Source: Bordetella parapertussis (lineage in GTDB: Bacteria; Pseudomonadota; Gammaproteobacteria; Burkholderiales; Burkholderiaceae). From it: DNA of 9,787 bases. Shown in pieces: positions 1-6,221 of the stretch; positions within the stretch are counted from its first letter, which is position 1; each line of letters opens with the position of its first letter. The notes below the pieces were generated by a model. It saw only the letters and a list, made by a program, of their open reading frames with translations, was not told the origin of the DNA and did not search any database. Position numbers and translations under genes: made by a program. The stretch is taken from NCBI GenBank assembly GCA_945901665.1, contig CAMDLJ010000071.1:1-9787 (forward strand). Reading direction: 5' to 3'.

Positions 1-1
1 T

Positions 2-685
2 GCCTCCCAAGCGGCAGCAGCGGCTGAAAATGCAGCGGCCGAAAGTGCAGAAGTGCTGCGTCAGCGGGCGCGGCATCGCTTGCTGGGTGCAGCGGTGCTG
101 GTGGTTTTGGCAGTGATTGGTTTTCCCTTTTTATTCGACACCCAACCGCGCACCGTGTCGGTGGACATTGCGGTCGAAATTCCGGACAAGAACAAAGCAC
201 GCTCCCCTGGCAGCCCGGTCGAGGCGGCGCCAAGCGCCGTATCCAGCCCGCCACCTTTGGCCCCAGACCAAGGCCTGAGCGCCAAAGAAGAGGTGGTGGC
301 CCCGACGGCGGCCACAGTCGCCAAATCTGCTCCGGTTGCCACAGTGGCGCCGCCGCCTCCAGTTGCGCCAGCGCCAAGCGTGGCCCCGGCCTCCAAAACC
401 GAGTCAGCCAAAACCGAGCCTGAAAAGCCTCCCATTGCGGAGTCCAAGGAAGGCGCAGCGCGTTTTGTGGTTCAGGTCGGCGCCTATGCCGATGCCGAAA
501 AGGCGCGTGAAGTGCGTCGCAAACTGGAAAAAGCCGGTTTAAAAACCTACACCCACGTCGCCGAGACCAAAGAGGGCAAGCGCACGCGCGTGCGTTTGGG
601 GCCCTTCGCCACCCGTGATGAGGCTGACAAGGCCGCCGATAAAGCCAAGCAGCTTGAGTTCACACCGGCGGTTTTGACCCTGTGA
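2..685 (+). CDS. dedD: SPOR-domain cell-division protein, DedD-like (5' truncated)
   Basis: Inner-membrane protein with a periplasmic peptidoglycan-binding SPOR domain, expected to act at the division septum on denuded glycan strands. The reading frame is open to the left edge, so the true start lies outside the window; the GTG at 53 is in frame but is probably internal. Visible order: an Ala/Glu-rich cytoplasmic stretch, basic residues (RQRARHR), one membrane segment (about 77-140, LLGAAVLVVLAVIGFPFLF), a Pro/Ala-rich periplasmic linker (about 180-455), then the SPOR domain (about 461-680) with FVVQVGAY at its start and the typical VRLGPFATRDEA near its end. It overlaps cvpA by 4 nt (GTGA). 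The folC-dedD-cvpA-purF order of E. coli supports the name, but SPOR linkers diverge fast, so the symbol rests on context. The domain call is firm. Confidence 0.88.
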   Translation, partial: ASQAAAAAENAAAESAEVLRQRARHRLLGAAVLVVLAVIGFPFLFDTQPRTVSVDIAVEIPDKNKARSPGSPVEAAPSAVSSPPPLAPDQGLSAKEEVVAPTAATVAKSAPVATVAPPPPVAPAPSVAPASKTESAKTEPEKPPIAESKEGAARFVVQVGAYADAEKAREVRRKLEKAGLKTYTHVAETKEGKRTRVRLGPFATRDEADKAADKAKQLEFTPAVLTL

Positions 686-1182
686 ACTGGGACAGCTTTC
701 AAATCCTGGATTTGGCGGTGACTTTGGTCATGGCGCTTTCGCTGGGTTTGGGCATGTGGCGTGGTTTGATGCGCGAAGTGCTGTCGTTGTTGGGTTGGGT
801 GCTGGCCTTTTATCTGGCGCAAGCGCATGCAGTGACGGTGGGTCAATGGCTACCTATGGACGGCGCCAACCCGGGTTTGCGTTTGGCCTGTGCTTTCGTG
901 TTGGTGATGCTCGTGGTGTTGATCGGTGTGGCGATCGTGCTGTGGCTTGCCAGGGCCTTGATCACCGTGGTGGGTCTGGGATGGGTCGACCGCATCTTGG
1001 GGGGCTTGTTTGGTTTTTTGAGGGCCATGGTGCTGCTCTTGGCGGCCAGTGCTGCGTTGTCTATGACGCCGATGCAAAATGGGGCATGGTGGCAAGATTC
1101 GCACAGTGGTCCTTTGCTGTCACAGTTTTTGGTCTGGGCCAAACCATTGTTACCTGCTGAATTTGGAAAGTACCTGCCCTGA
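682..1182 (+). CDS. cvpA: CvpA family inner-membrane protein
   Basis: A 166-residue CvpA family protein, named for colicin V production in E. coli; its molecular function is poorly defined. It is strongly hydrophobic, with four likely membrane helices (about residues 9-28, 32-50, 67-92 and 104-127) and a short hydrophilic loop around WLPMDGANPG. The motif GMWRGLMREVLSLLGW near the N-terminus (residues 24-39) is typical of the family. The start is GTG at 682, overlapping the stop of the SPOR gene as GTGA, which implies translational coupling. The stop TGA overlaps the purF ATG by one base (TGATG). The position directly before purF is the classic arrangement and supports the call. Length matches the family (about 160-170 aa). 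Confidence 0.93.
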   Translation: MNWDSFQILDLAVTLVMALSLGLGMWRGLMREVLSLLGWVLAFYLAQAHAVTVGQWLPMDGANPGLRLACAFVLVMLVVLIGVAIVLWLARALITVVGLGWVDRILGGLFGFLRAMVLLLAASAALSMTPMQNGAWWQDSHSGPLLSQFLVWAKPLLPAEFGKYLP

Positions 1183-2696
1183 TGTGTGGAATCGTCGGCG
1201 TTGCCAGCAACGCACCTGTGAATCAGTTGATTTATGACGCCTTGTTGCTGTTGCAGCACCGTGGTCAAGACGCGGCGGGCATCGTCACCCAGTTGGAGCG
1301 CAAGTTCTTCATGCACAAGGCCAAGGGCATGGTGCGAGACATTTTTCGCACCCGCAATATGCGGGCCTTGCCGGGGCCCATTGGGTTGGGACAAGTGCGC
1401 TACCCCACTGCGGGCAATGCCTACAGTGAAGAAGAGGCCCAACCTTTTTACGTGAATGCCCCCTTTGGCTTGGTGTTGGTGCACAACGGCAACTTGACCA
1501 ATGCGCAGGCACTCAAGTCCGAGTTGTTCACCACCGATCACCGCCACATCAACACGGAGAGTGACTCCGAGGTGTTGCTCAATGTATTGGCCCACGAGTT
1601 GGAGCACACCACACGGGGCTTTCCTTTGTCGTCGCAGCAGGTGTTTGCCGCAGTGCGCGGTGTGCAAAAGCGCATTCGCGGCTCTTACGCCGTGATTGCG
1701 ATGATCGCTGGGCATGGTTTGTTGGCCTTTCGCGACCCATATGGCATCCGCCCCTTGTGCATGGGGCGAAGTGCCGATGGAACGGTCATGTTGGCCAGTG
1801 AATCGGTGGCTTTGGAGGGCACGGGCCATCATTTTGAGCGCAACATCGCACCTGGCGAAGCCGTGTTCATCGACCTGCAAGGCCAGGTGCATGCCCAAGT
1901 CTGCGCAGATACGCCGCTGCTGAGCCCGTGTATTTTTGAGTTTGTCTACCTGGCCCGACCAGACTCGGTGCTGGACGGCATATCGGTCTACCAAGCCCGC
2001 CTGAATTTGGGAGAGACCCTGGCGAAGCGGGTCATTTCTACGGTACCACCGAATGAGATCGATGTGGTCATACCGATCCCCGAGTCCAGCCGCCCCAGTG
2101 CCACCCAATTGGCCCATTTGTTGGGCTTGCCTTACCGCGAAGGTTTTGTGAAAAACCGCTATGTTGGCCGCACTTTCATCATGCCCGGTCAAGCGGTTCG
2201 CAAACGTTCGGTGCGCCAAAAACTCAATGCCATCGTGAGCGAGTTCAAGGGCCGCAATGTTTTGCTCGTTGACGACTCGATCGTGCGGGGCACCACCAGC
2301 CGCGAAATTGTTCAAATGGCCCGCGATGCGGGAGCCCGCAAGGTCTACATGGCCAGTGCAGCGCCACCTGTGCGCTACCCCAATGTCTACGGCATCGATA
2401 TGCCCACCAGCGATGAATTGGTGGCCTACAACCGCACGGTCGAAGAGGTTCGTGTCATGATTGGCTGCGATGCTTTGATCTACCAAGATGTGGAAGGCAT
2501 GAAGGCGGCGGTGCGCAATGCGGCATCTGACCCCTCCCGTATCCAAGGCTTTGACGCCTCATGCTTTGATGGGGTGTATGTCACGGGAGACATCACCGCA
2601 GCCGACATTTCCCGCATGGGCGCTCAGCGCAGCGCCCAAGATGAGAACGACACCGATGGGTCGCGCCTGACCCTGCCCAACCCAGCCACCGCTTGA
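1182..2696 (+). CDS. purF: Amidophosphoribosyltransferase (glutamine PRPP amidotransferase)
   Basis: Catalyses the first committed step of de novo purine synthesis: PRPP plus glutamine gives 5-phosphoribosylamine, glutamate and PPi. The 504-residue protein is about the length of the E. coli enzyme (505). It starts MCGIVGVA, so Cys2 becomes the N-terminal nucleophile after Met removal, with no propeptide. The N-terminal Ntn glutaminase domain (about 1-235) shows HRGQDAAGI, LVHNGNLTN, NTESDSEVLLN and RDPYGIRPL. The C-terminal phosphoribosyltransferase domain holds IPIPESSRPSA and the PRPP-binding loop LLVDDSIVRGTTS with Asp364-Asp365. The start follows directly from the cvpA stop; GGAAAG about 12 nt upstream is a weak ribosome-binding site. 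MetZ follows after 3 nt, in the same operon. PurF enzymes are normally feedback-inhibited by AMP and GMP (family knowledge). Confidence 0.98.
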   Translation: MCGIVGVASNAPVNQLIYDALLLLQHRGQDAAGIVTQLERKFFMHKAKGMVRDIFRTRNMRALPGPIGLGQVRYPTAGNAYSEEEAQPFYVNAPFGLVLVHNGNLTNAQALKSELFTTDHRHINTESDSEVLLNVLAHELEHTTRGFPLSSQQVFAAVRGVQKRIRGSYAVIAMIAGHGLLAFRDPYGIRPLCMGRSADGTVMLASESVALEGTGHHFERNIAPGEAVFIDLQGQVHAQVCADTPLLSPCIFEFVYLARPDSVLDGISVYQARLNLGETLAKRVISTVPPNEIDVVIPIPESSRPSATQLAHLLGLPYREGFVKNRYVGRTFIMPGQAVRKRSVRQKLNAIVSEFKGRNVLLVDDSIVRGTTSREIVQMARDAGARKVYMASAAPPVRYPNVYGIDMPTSDELVAYNRTVEEVRVMIGCDALIYQDVEGMKAAVRNAASDPSRIQGFDASCFDGVYVTGDITAADISRMGAQRSAQDENDTDGSRLTLPNPATA

Positions 2697-2699
2697 CCC

Positions 2700-3911
2700 A
2701 TGTCTGATCAATCATCACCATCCGATTTGCACCGTGACACCCAATCGGTGCGTGCCGCTGTGGCGCGCAGCCAGTACGGAGAAAACTCTGAAGCCTTGTA
2801 TCTCACCAGTGGATATGTGCAGCCGGATGCAGCCACTGCGGCACGTCGATTTGCGGGTGAAGAAGAAGGCTATACCTATGCCCGTTTGGGCAACCCCACG
2901 GTCAGCAGCATGGAGCAACGCTTGGCGGCTTTGGAGGGCACCGAGGCATGCATTGGCACGGCATCAGGCATGGGTGCTATTTTGCTCATGTGCATGGGAT
3001 TGCTCAAAAGTGGCGACCATGTCATTTGCTCTCACTCGATGTTTGGTTCGACCATCAAGCTGATTGGTGGCGAGTTTGCCAAGTTTGGCGTGCAGTCCAC
3101 CTTTGTATCCCAAACCGATGTGGGTGAATGGCAGGCTGCTGTCAAACCCAACACCCGATTGCTGTTTGCCGAAACCCCCACCAATCCGCTGACCGAGGTG
3201 TGCGATATCGCGGCATTGGCCGATGTCGCGCACCGCGCCGGAGCTTTGTTTGCGGTGGACAACTGTTTTGCCACGCCGGTGTTTCAGCGTCCCGTGGAAA
3301 TGGGTGCCGACCTGATCGTTCATTCGGGCACAAAGTACTTGGACGGCCAAGGCCGCGTCATGGCGGGCGCCTTGTGTGGCACCAAGGCCTTGGTCAATGA
3401 CGTGTTTGGACCGGTCATGCGAAGCGCTGGCATGACCTTGGCCCCCTTCAACGCTTGGGTGATTTTGAAGGGCATGGAAACCCTCAACATTCGCATGCAA
3501 GCCCAGTCCGATCAAGCCCTGCGCCTGGCCCAGTGGCTGGAAGCTCATCCTGCCATTGATCGGGTGCTCTACCCCGGTCTGGCCAGTCATCCCCAGCATG
3601 CCTTGGCCATGGCCCAACAGTCGGGTTCGGGTGGCGCGGTTTTGTCCTTTGTGGTGAAAGCTGCAGACCCTGAACAGGCCCGTGCCAGGGCTTTCCATGT
3701 GATGGACAGCATGCAAACTCTGTCCCTGTCCACCAATTTGGGGGACGTCAAAACCTTGGTGGCCCATCCAGCCAGCACGTCGCATGGGCGTTTGTCCGAA
3801 GCCCAGCGGCAATCCGCAGGGATCGGGCAAGGTTTGGTGCGTGTGGCGGTGGGCTTGGAGCACATGACCGACATCCAGGCCGACTTGGCCCGCGGTCTCG
3901 ACAGCTTGTGA
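2700..3911 (+). CDS. metZ: O-succinylhomoserine sulfhydrylase
   Basis: PLP enzyme of the Cys/Met metabolism (gamma-family) fold, expected to make homocysteine directly from O-succinylhomoserine and sulfide, bypassing cystathionine. The protein is 403 aa, normal for the family. Visible landmarks: [10 protein letters not shown] with Tyr60 and Arg62, which bind PLP phosphate from the neighbouring subunit; SGMGAI (89-94) at the cofactor phosphate; AVDNCFATP with Asp187, which contacts the pyridine nitrogen; and [10 protein letters not shown] with Lys212, the Schiff-base lysine. The ATG lies 3 nt after the purF stop with no clear Shine-Dalgarno, so coupling to purF translation is likely. The purF-metZ pairing is known from Pseudomonas and Burkholderiales and is the main reason to prefer MetZ over MetB or MetY. 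Acetyl versus succinyl substrate preference cannot be read from the sequence. Confidence 0.92.
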   Translation: MSDQSSPSDLHRDTQSVRAAVARSQYGENSEALYLTSGYVQPDAATAARRFAGEEEGYTYARLGNPTVSSMEQRLAALEGTEACIGTASGMGAILLMCMGLLKSGDHVICSHSMFGSTIKLIGGEFAKFGVQSTFVSQTDVGEWQAAVKPNTRLLFAETPTNPLTEVCDIAALADVAHRAGALFAVDNCFATPVFQRPVEMGADLIVHSGTKYLDGQGRVMAGALCGTKALVNDVFGPVMRSAGMTLAPFNAWVILKGMETLNIRMQAQSDQALRLAQWLEAHPAIDRVLYPGLASHPQHALAMAQQSGSGGAVLSFVVKAADPEQARARAFHVMDSMQTLSLSTNLGDVKTLVAHPASTSHGRLSEAQRQSAGIGQGLVRVAVGLEHMTDIQADLARGLDSL

Positions 3912-3912
3912 G

Positions 3913-3937
3913 CACACCCGCGTTGGACGCGGGTGTG
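3913..3937 (+). terminator. Strong hairpin ending the dedD-cvpA-purF-metZ operon
   Basis: A perfect inverted repeat begins 2 nt after the metZ stop: arms CACACCCGCGT and ACGCGGGTGTG, 11 bp, around the 3-nt loop TGG. The stem is very GC-rich. It is not followed directly by a T-run; the nearest is TTTT at 3951-3954, so it may be Rho-assisted or may mainly protect the mRNA 3' end. It separates metZ from gltX 45 nt downstream. Confidence 0.65.
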
Positions 3938-3981
3938 ACCCTTGCGAGCCTTTTATTCATTTGATGCAAAGACTTGACCCC

Positions 3982-5397
3982 ATGACCACCCGTGTTCGCA
4001 CCCGTTTTGCCCCATCGCCGACAGGCTTTATCCATTTGGGCAACATCCGCTCGGCCCTGTACCCCTGGGCATTTGCCCGCTCAAAGCACCACCCCAATGG
4101 GGGCGACTTCATTTTGCGCATCGAAGACACCGACTTGGACCGATCTACCCAGGCTGCCGTTGATGTAATTTTGGAAGGCATGGCTTGGTTGGGCTTGGAC
4201 ACCGATGAAGGCCCCTACTACCAAATGCAGCGCATGGACCGCTACCGCGCCGTGTTGGCGCAAATGCAAGCCGATGGCCTGGTCTACCCCTGTTACACCA
4301 GCGTGGCCGAGTTGGACGCTTTGCGCGAGCGCCAAATGGCACAAAAGCAAAAGCCTCGCTATGACGGAACGTGGCGTCCTGAGCCCGGCAAAACATTGCC
4401 CCCTGTGCCTCAGGGAGTTCAACCGGTTTTGCGCTTTCGCAATCCCACGCAAGATGTGGTTGCATGGGACGACAAAGTCAAAGGGCGCATTGAAATCAGC
4501 AATACAGAACTGGATGACTTGGTGATTGCCCGTCCCGACGGCACGCCCACCTACAACTTCTGCGTGGTGGTCGATGACATTGACATGGCCATCACGCATG
4601 TCATTCGTGGCGACGATCACGTCAACAACACCCCGCGGCAAATCAATATTTTTCGCGCTCTGGGTGCACAACCGCCTGTGTATGCCCATTTGCCCACGGT
4701 ACTCAATGAGGTCGGCGAAAAAATGAGCAAGCGCAATGGTGCCAAGCCGGTCACCCAGTACCGTGATGAGGGCTATTTGCCCGACGCCATGATCAATTAC
4801 CTGGCCCGCCTGGGTTGGAGCCACGGGGACGATGAGATCTTCAGCCGTGCGCAATTTTTGGATTGGTTCAACCTCGACCACTTGGGCAAAAGCGCCGCCC
4901 AGTTCGATGAAGCCAAGCTGCGCTGGGTCAACGCCCAACACCTCAAAGCCATGGACCCGGCGACACTTGCCGAACTTGTGCGCCCCCGTTTGGCGCAGCG
5001 CGGCATTGCGCCTGACACACAACTGGTTGCGATATGCGCCTTGTTCAAAGACCGTTGCGACACCACGGTGGCACTGGCCGATTGGGCCGCTGTCTTTTAT
5101 TCAGATGTGCATGTGGATCTTGAAGTCTTGCAACCCATGCTCAACCCCGAGGTGCAGCAAGCCATCGCAGCGTTGGCGCAAGCCCTGGCCAGCTGCGAAT
5201 GGACACCGACGGTTTTGGCTGCACAGATCAAACAAGTGCTCACACAAGCAGGCATCAAAATGCCGCAATTGGCCATGCCGGTGCGGGTGCTGTTGTGTGG
5301 CCAAGCGCAAACCCCATCGCTGGATGCGGTGATCGCTTTGTTCACCCGTGAGCGTGTTTTGCAAAGGCTACAGATGGCCCATAATTTCGGGCTATAA
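3982..5397 (+). CDS. gltX: Glutamyl-tRNA synthetase
   Basis: Class I aminoacyl-tRNA synthetase that charges tRNA-Glu with glutamate using ATP. From the ATG at 3982 it is 471 aa and begins [16 protein letters not shown], the conserved family N-terminus. In-frame TTG (3961) and ATG (3964) codons would add six or seven residues outside that conservation, so I prefer 3982, although no upstream site has a good Shine-Dalgarno. The HIGH motif appears as HLGN (18-21) and KMSKR is at 247-251. The catalytic Rossmann fold is followed by a helical anticodon-binding C-terminus. The zinc-ligand cysteines of E. coli GluRS are not kept: the region reads CYTS (Cys104) and later RYDGTWR. The stop codon overlaps a TATAAT element for the downstream tRNA cluster, which includes tRNA-Glu. 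Confidence 0.97.
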   Translation: MTTRVRTRFAPSPTGFIHLGNIRSALYPWAFARSKHHPNGGDFILRIEDTDLDRSTQAAVDVILEGMAWLGLDTDEGPYYQMQRMDRYRAVLAQMQADGLVYPCYTSVAELDALRERQMAQKQKPRYDGTWRPEPGKTLPPVPQGVQPVLRFRNPTQDVVAWDDKVKGRIEISNTELDDLVIARPDGTPTYNFCVVVDDIDMAITHVIRGDDHVNNTPRQINIFRALGAQPPVYAHLPTVLNEVGEKMSKRNGAKPVTQYRDEGYLPDAMINYLARLGWSHGDDEIFSRAQFLDWFNLDHLGKSAAQFDEAKLRWVNAQHLKAMDPATLAELVRPRLAQRGIAPDTQLVAICALFKDRCDTTVALADWAAVFYSDVHVDLEVLQPMLNPEVQQAIAALAQALASCEWTPTVLAAQIKQVLTQAGIKMPQLAMPVRVLLCGQAQTPSLDAVIALFTRERVLQRLQMAHNFGL

Positions 5398-5398
5398 T
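5369..5398 (+). promoter_or_regulatory. Promoter candidate for the tRNA cluster, overlapping the gltX stop
   Basis: A consensus -10 hexamer TATAAT lies at 5393-5398, spanning the gltX TAA, 22 nt before the first tRNA base. The best -35 at 18-nt spacing is weak (TACAGA, 5369-5374). ATAATTTCG occurs twice, at 5381-5389 and 5394-5402, so a second -10-like CATAAT lies 13 nt upstream; it has TTGCAA (5359-5364) at a short 15-nt spacing. A strong stable-RNA promoter here is plausible, but the tRNAs could also be co-transcribed with gltX. Confidence 0.55.
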
Positions 5399-5420
5399 TT
5401 CGCCTTTCGATACCACCACG

Positions 5421-5496
<76 letters not shown>

Positions 5497-5520
5497 GTCG
5501 TATCGATCAGTCCAGGTTTT

Positions 5521-5596
5521 GACCCTATCGTCTAGAGGCCTAGGACATCACCCTTTCACGGTGAGTACCGGGGTTCGAATCCCCGTAGGGTCGCCA
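5521..5596 (+). tRNA. tRNA-Glu (anticodon TTC)
   Basis: 76-nt tRNA with encoded CCA. The acceptor stem GACCCTA (5521-5527) pairs fully with TAGGGTC (5586-5592). The anticodon stem TCACC/GGTGA holds the loop CTTTCAC, so the anticodon is TTC at 5555-5557. The D arm begins TCGTCTAGAGG, as in other bacterial tRNA-Glu. Discriminator G at 5593, CCA at 5594-5596. It is the substrate of the GltX enzyme encoded just upstream and lies 24 nt after tRNA-Ala. Confidence 0.97.
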
Positions 5597-5647
5597 AGTT
5601 GTCTTCACTTGGTTGCGTGCAAAGCGCAACGCAAGAAGCACCTACCA

Positions 5648-5724
5648 GGAGTGGTAGTTCAGTTGGTTAGAATACCGGCCTGTCACGCCGGGGGTCGCGG
5701 GTTCGAGCCCCGTCCACTCCGCCA
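5648..5724 (+). tRNA. tRNA-Asp (anticodon GTC)
   Basis: 77-nt tRNA with encoded CCA. The acceptor stem GGAGTGG (5648-5654) pairs fully with CCACTCC (5714-5720). The anticodon stem CCGGC/GCCGG holds the loop CTGTCAC, anticodon GTC at 5682-5684. Discriminator G at 5721 is an Asp identity element. Last tRNA of the cluster, 51 nt after tRNA-Glu and directly before a strong terminator. Confidence 0.97.
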
Positions 5725-5730
5725 AAATGG

Positions 5731-5760
5731 AAAAGCCGTTGTTTTCACAACGGCTTTTTT
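5731..5760 (+). terminator. Rho-independent terminator of the tRNA cluster
   Basis: Arms AAAAGCCGTTGT (5731-5742) and ACAACGGCTTTT (5747-5758) form a perfect 12-bp stem around the loop TTTC, and the T-run extends to 5760. It starts 7 nt after the CCA of tRNA-Asp. The A-rich left arm and T-rich right arm make it potentially active in both directions. Confidence 0.93.
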
Positions 5761-5891
5761 CTTGGGTTTTGGTGCCCAATGGCACCTGCGCCATCCGCCT
5801 ATCAATGTGCAAGAACCGGCCATTGATTCATTGCGTCGCTTTGGTTTGTGGCTCTTCAAAAGCCCACTTGGCGTCGTTTGTCTGCCTTTGC

Positions 5892-5903
5892 CCGGCGGGT
5901 GAT
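5892..5903 (+). repeat. Short direct repeat, copy 1
   Basis: CCGGCGGGTGAT occurs exactly here and at 5976-5987. Similarity continues loosely after both (TTGTAC here, GTTTAC there). The TTTGTACAAA palindrome begins on the last base of this copy. It could be a regulator-binding repeat or a coincidence. Confidence 0.45.
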
Positions 5904-5947
5904 TTGTACAAAAACTAATGACTTTCCCTGGTTTTCAAAACCATCGC

Positions 5948-5976
5948 TTGACGCGATTCGGCAGCGGCTTTAAAAC
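5948..5976 (+). promoter_or_regulatory. Candidate sigma-70 promoter for leader ORF and sensor gene
   Basis: TTGACG (5948-5953, five of six matches to TTGACA) is followed after 17 nt by TAAAAC (5971-5976, four of six to TATAAT). It would give an untranslated leader of about 165 nt before the small ORF at 6147. The palindrome GGTTTT-C-AAAACC ends 5 nt upstream of the -35, a suitable place for an activator or repressor. This is pattern matching only. Confidence 0.4.
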
Positions 5977-5987
5977 CGGCGGGTGAT
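5976..5987 (+). repeat. Short direct repeat, copy 2
   Basis: Exact second copy of CCGGCGGGTGAT, 84 nt after copy 1. It starts at the last base of a candidate -10 element, where the transcription start would be expected. A shorter, imperfect relative, CCGTCGGTGAT, lies at 6067-6077, 91 nt further on. Confidence 0.45.
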
Positions 5988-6066
5988 GTTTACCTCCAAG
6001 GCATTTGGAGGCCTTAGGTGGTTAGGCACAGGGCTCGGTCATGGTGTTGATTTTTATGCATTCAAA

Positions 6067-6077
6067 CCGTCGGTGAT
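6067..6077 (+). repeat. Short direct repeat, degenerate copy 3
   Basis: CCGTCGGTGAT differs from the other two copies by one substitution and one missing G. It is followed by GCACAAAC, loosely like the GTACAAAAAC after copy 1. The roughly regular spacing (84 and 91 nt) makes it worth listing, but it could be chance. Confidence 0.3.
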
Positions 6078-6146
6078 GCACAAACTGGTTGGCTAAAGCC
6101 AGGTGTCCACTGTTTCTTTTGGAATTTTCAAAGAGAGAACTGGCAG

Positions 6147-6221
6147 ATGGACCATTTATATACCCCTGAATCTGGAGCGGCCCTGTATGCCTTGAAGCGC
6201 ATGGGCGTGGTTAGCACATGA
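6147..6221 (+). CDS. Possible 24-residue leader peptide overlapping the sensor gene
   Basis: ATG at 6147 opens a 24-codon frame starting MDHLYTPESG and ending KRMGVVST. The purine-rich AAAGAGAGAA (6130-6139) sits at a reasonable Shine-Dalgarno distance. Its stop TGA (6219-6221) overlaps the ATG of the sensor gene as ATGA, the classic coupling arrangement, and the sensor ATG itself has no clear ribosome-binding site. The frame has no upstream ATG and is closed by a stop at 6048-6050. I recognise no homologue. It could be a regulatory leader peptide, a small independent protein, or the remnant of an N-terminal extension of the downstream protein lost by frameshift. A chance short ORF cannot be excluded. 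Confidence 0.45.
   Translation: MDHLYTPESGAALYALKRMGVVST

Larger units (their letters stand above)
5761..6146. other. Gene-poor regulatory stretch upstream of the sensor gene
   Basis: I see no convincing protein or RNA gene here. Contents: a small hairpin GGTGCC-CAAT-GGCACC at 5771-5786 just after the tRNA terminator; a short repeat family (copies at 5892, 5976 and 6067, listed separately); two perfect small palindromes, TTTGTACAAA at 5903-5912 and GGTTTT-C-AAAACC at 5930-5942; a promoter candidate at 5948-5976; and a 7-bp stem CCTCCAA-GGCAT-TTGGAGG at 5993-6011 with no T-run. AT content is higher than in the flanking genes, as expected of a control region. I looked for a cobalamin riboswitch and for PpsR sites (TGT-N12-ACA) and found neither. 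Confidence 0.6.

Noticed and set aside
843..2546. 567-codon open frame on the minus strand opposite cvpA and purF
   Set aside because: It lies antisense to two clearly conserved genes, its protein has no recognisable domain and is rich in His/Gln/Arg, as expected from the complement of biased codons. It is a shadow frame.
3961..3981. Upstream starts TTG 3961 or ATG 3964 for gltX
   Set aside because: They add residues before the conserved [15 protein letters not shown] start and lack a better ribosome-binding site.
2964..5022. Long minus-strand open frames opposite metZ (2964-3917) and gltX (4081-5022)
   Set aside because: Same reason: antisense to genes with intact catalytic motifs, no domain signature of their own.
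5648..5760. tRNA-Asp 3' end as a phage or genomic-island attachment site
   Set aside because: No integrase gene and no second copy of the tRNA 3' end in the window; a normal terminator follows the tRNA.
6047..6065. FNR-like site beginning TTGAT at 6047
   Set aside because: The second half reads ATGCA rather than ATCAA, so only one half-site is good.
5761..6217. PpsR/CrtJ operator (TGT-N12-ACA) upstream of the AerR-like gene
   Set aside because: I checked the TGT triplets I could find in this stretch; none has ACA after 12 nt. The nearest is TGT at 5905-5907, with GAC where ACA is needed.
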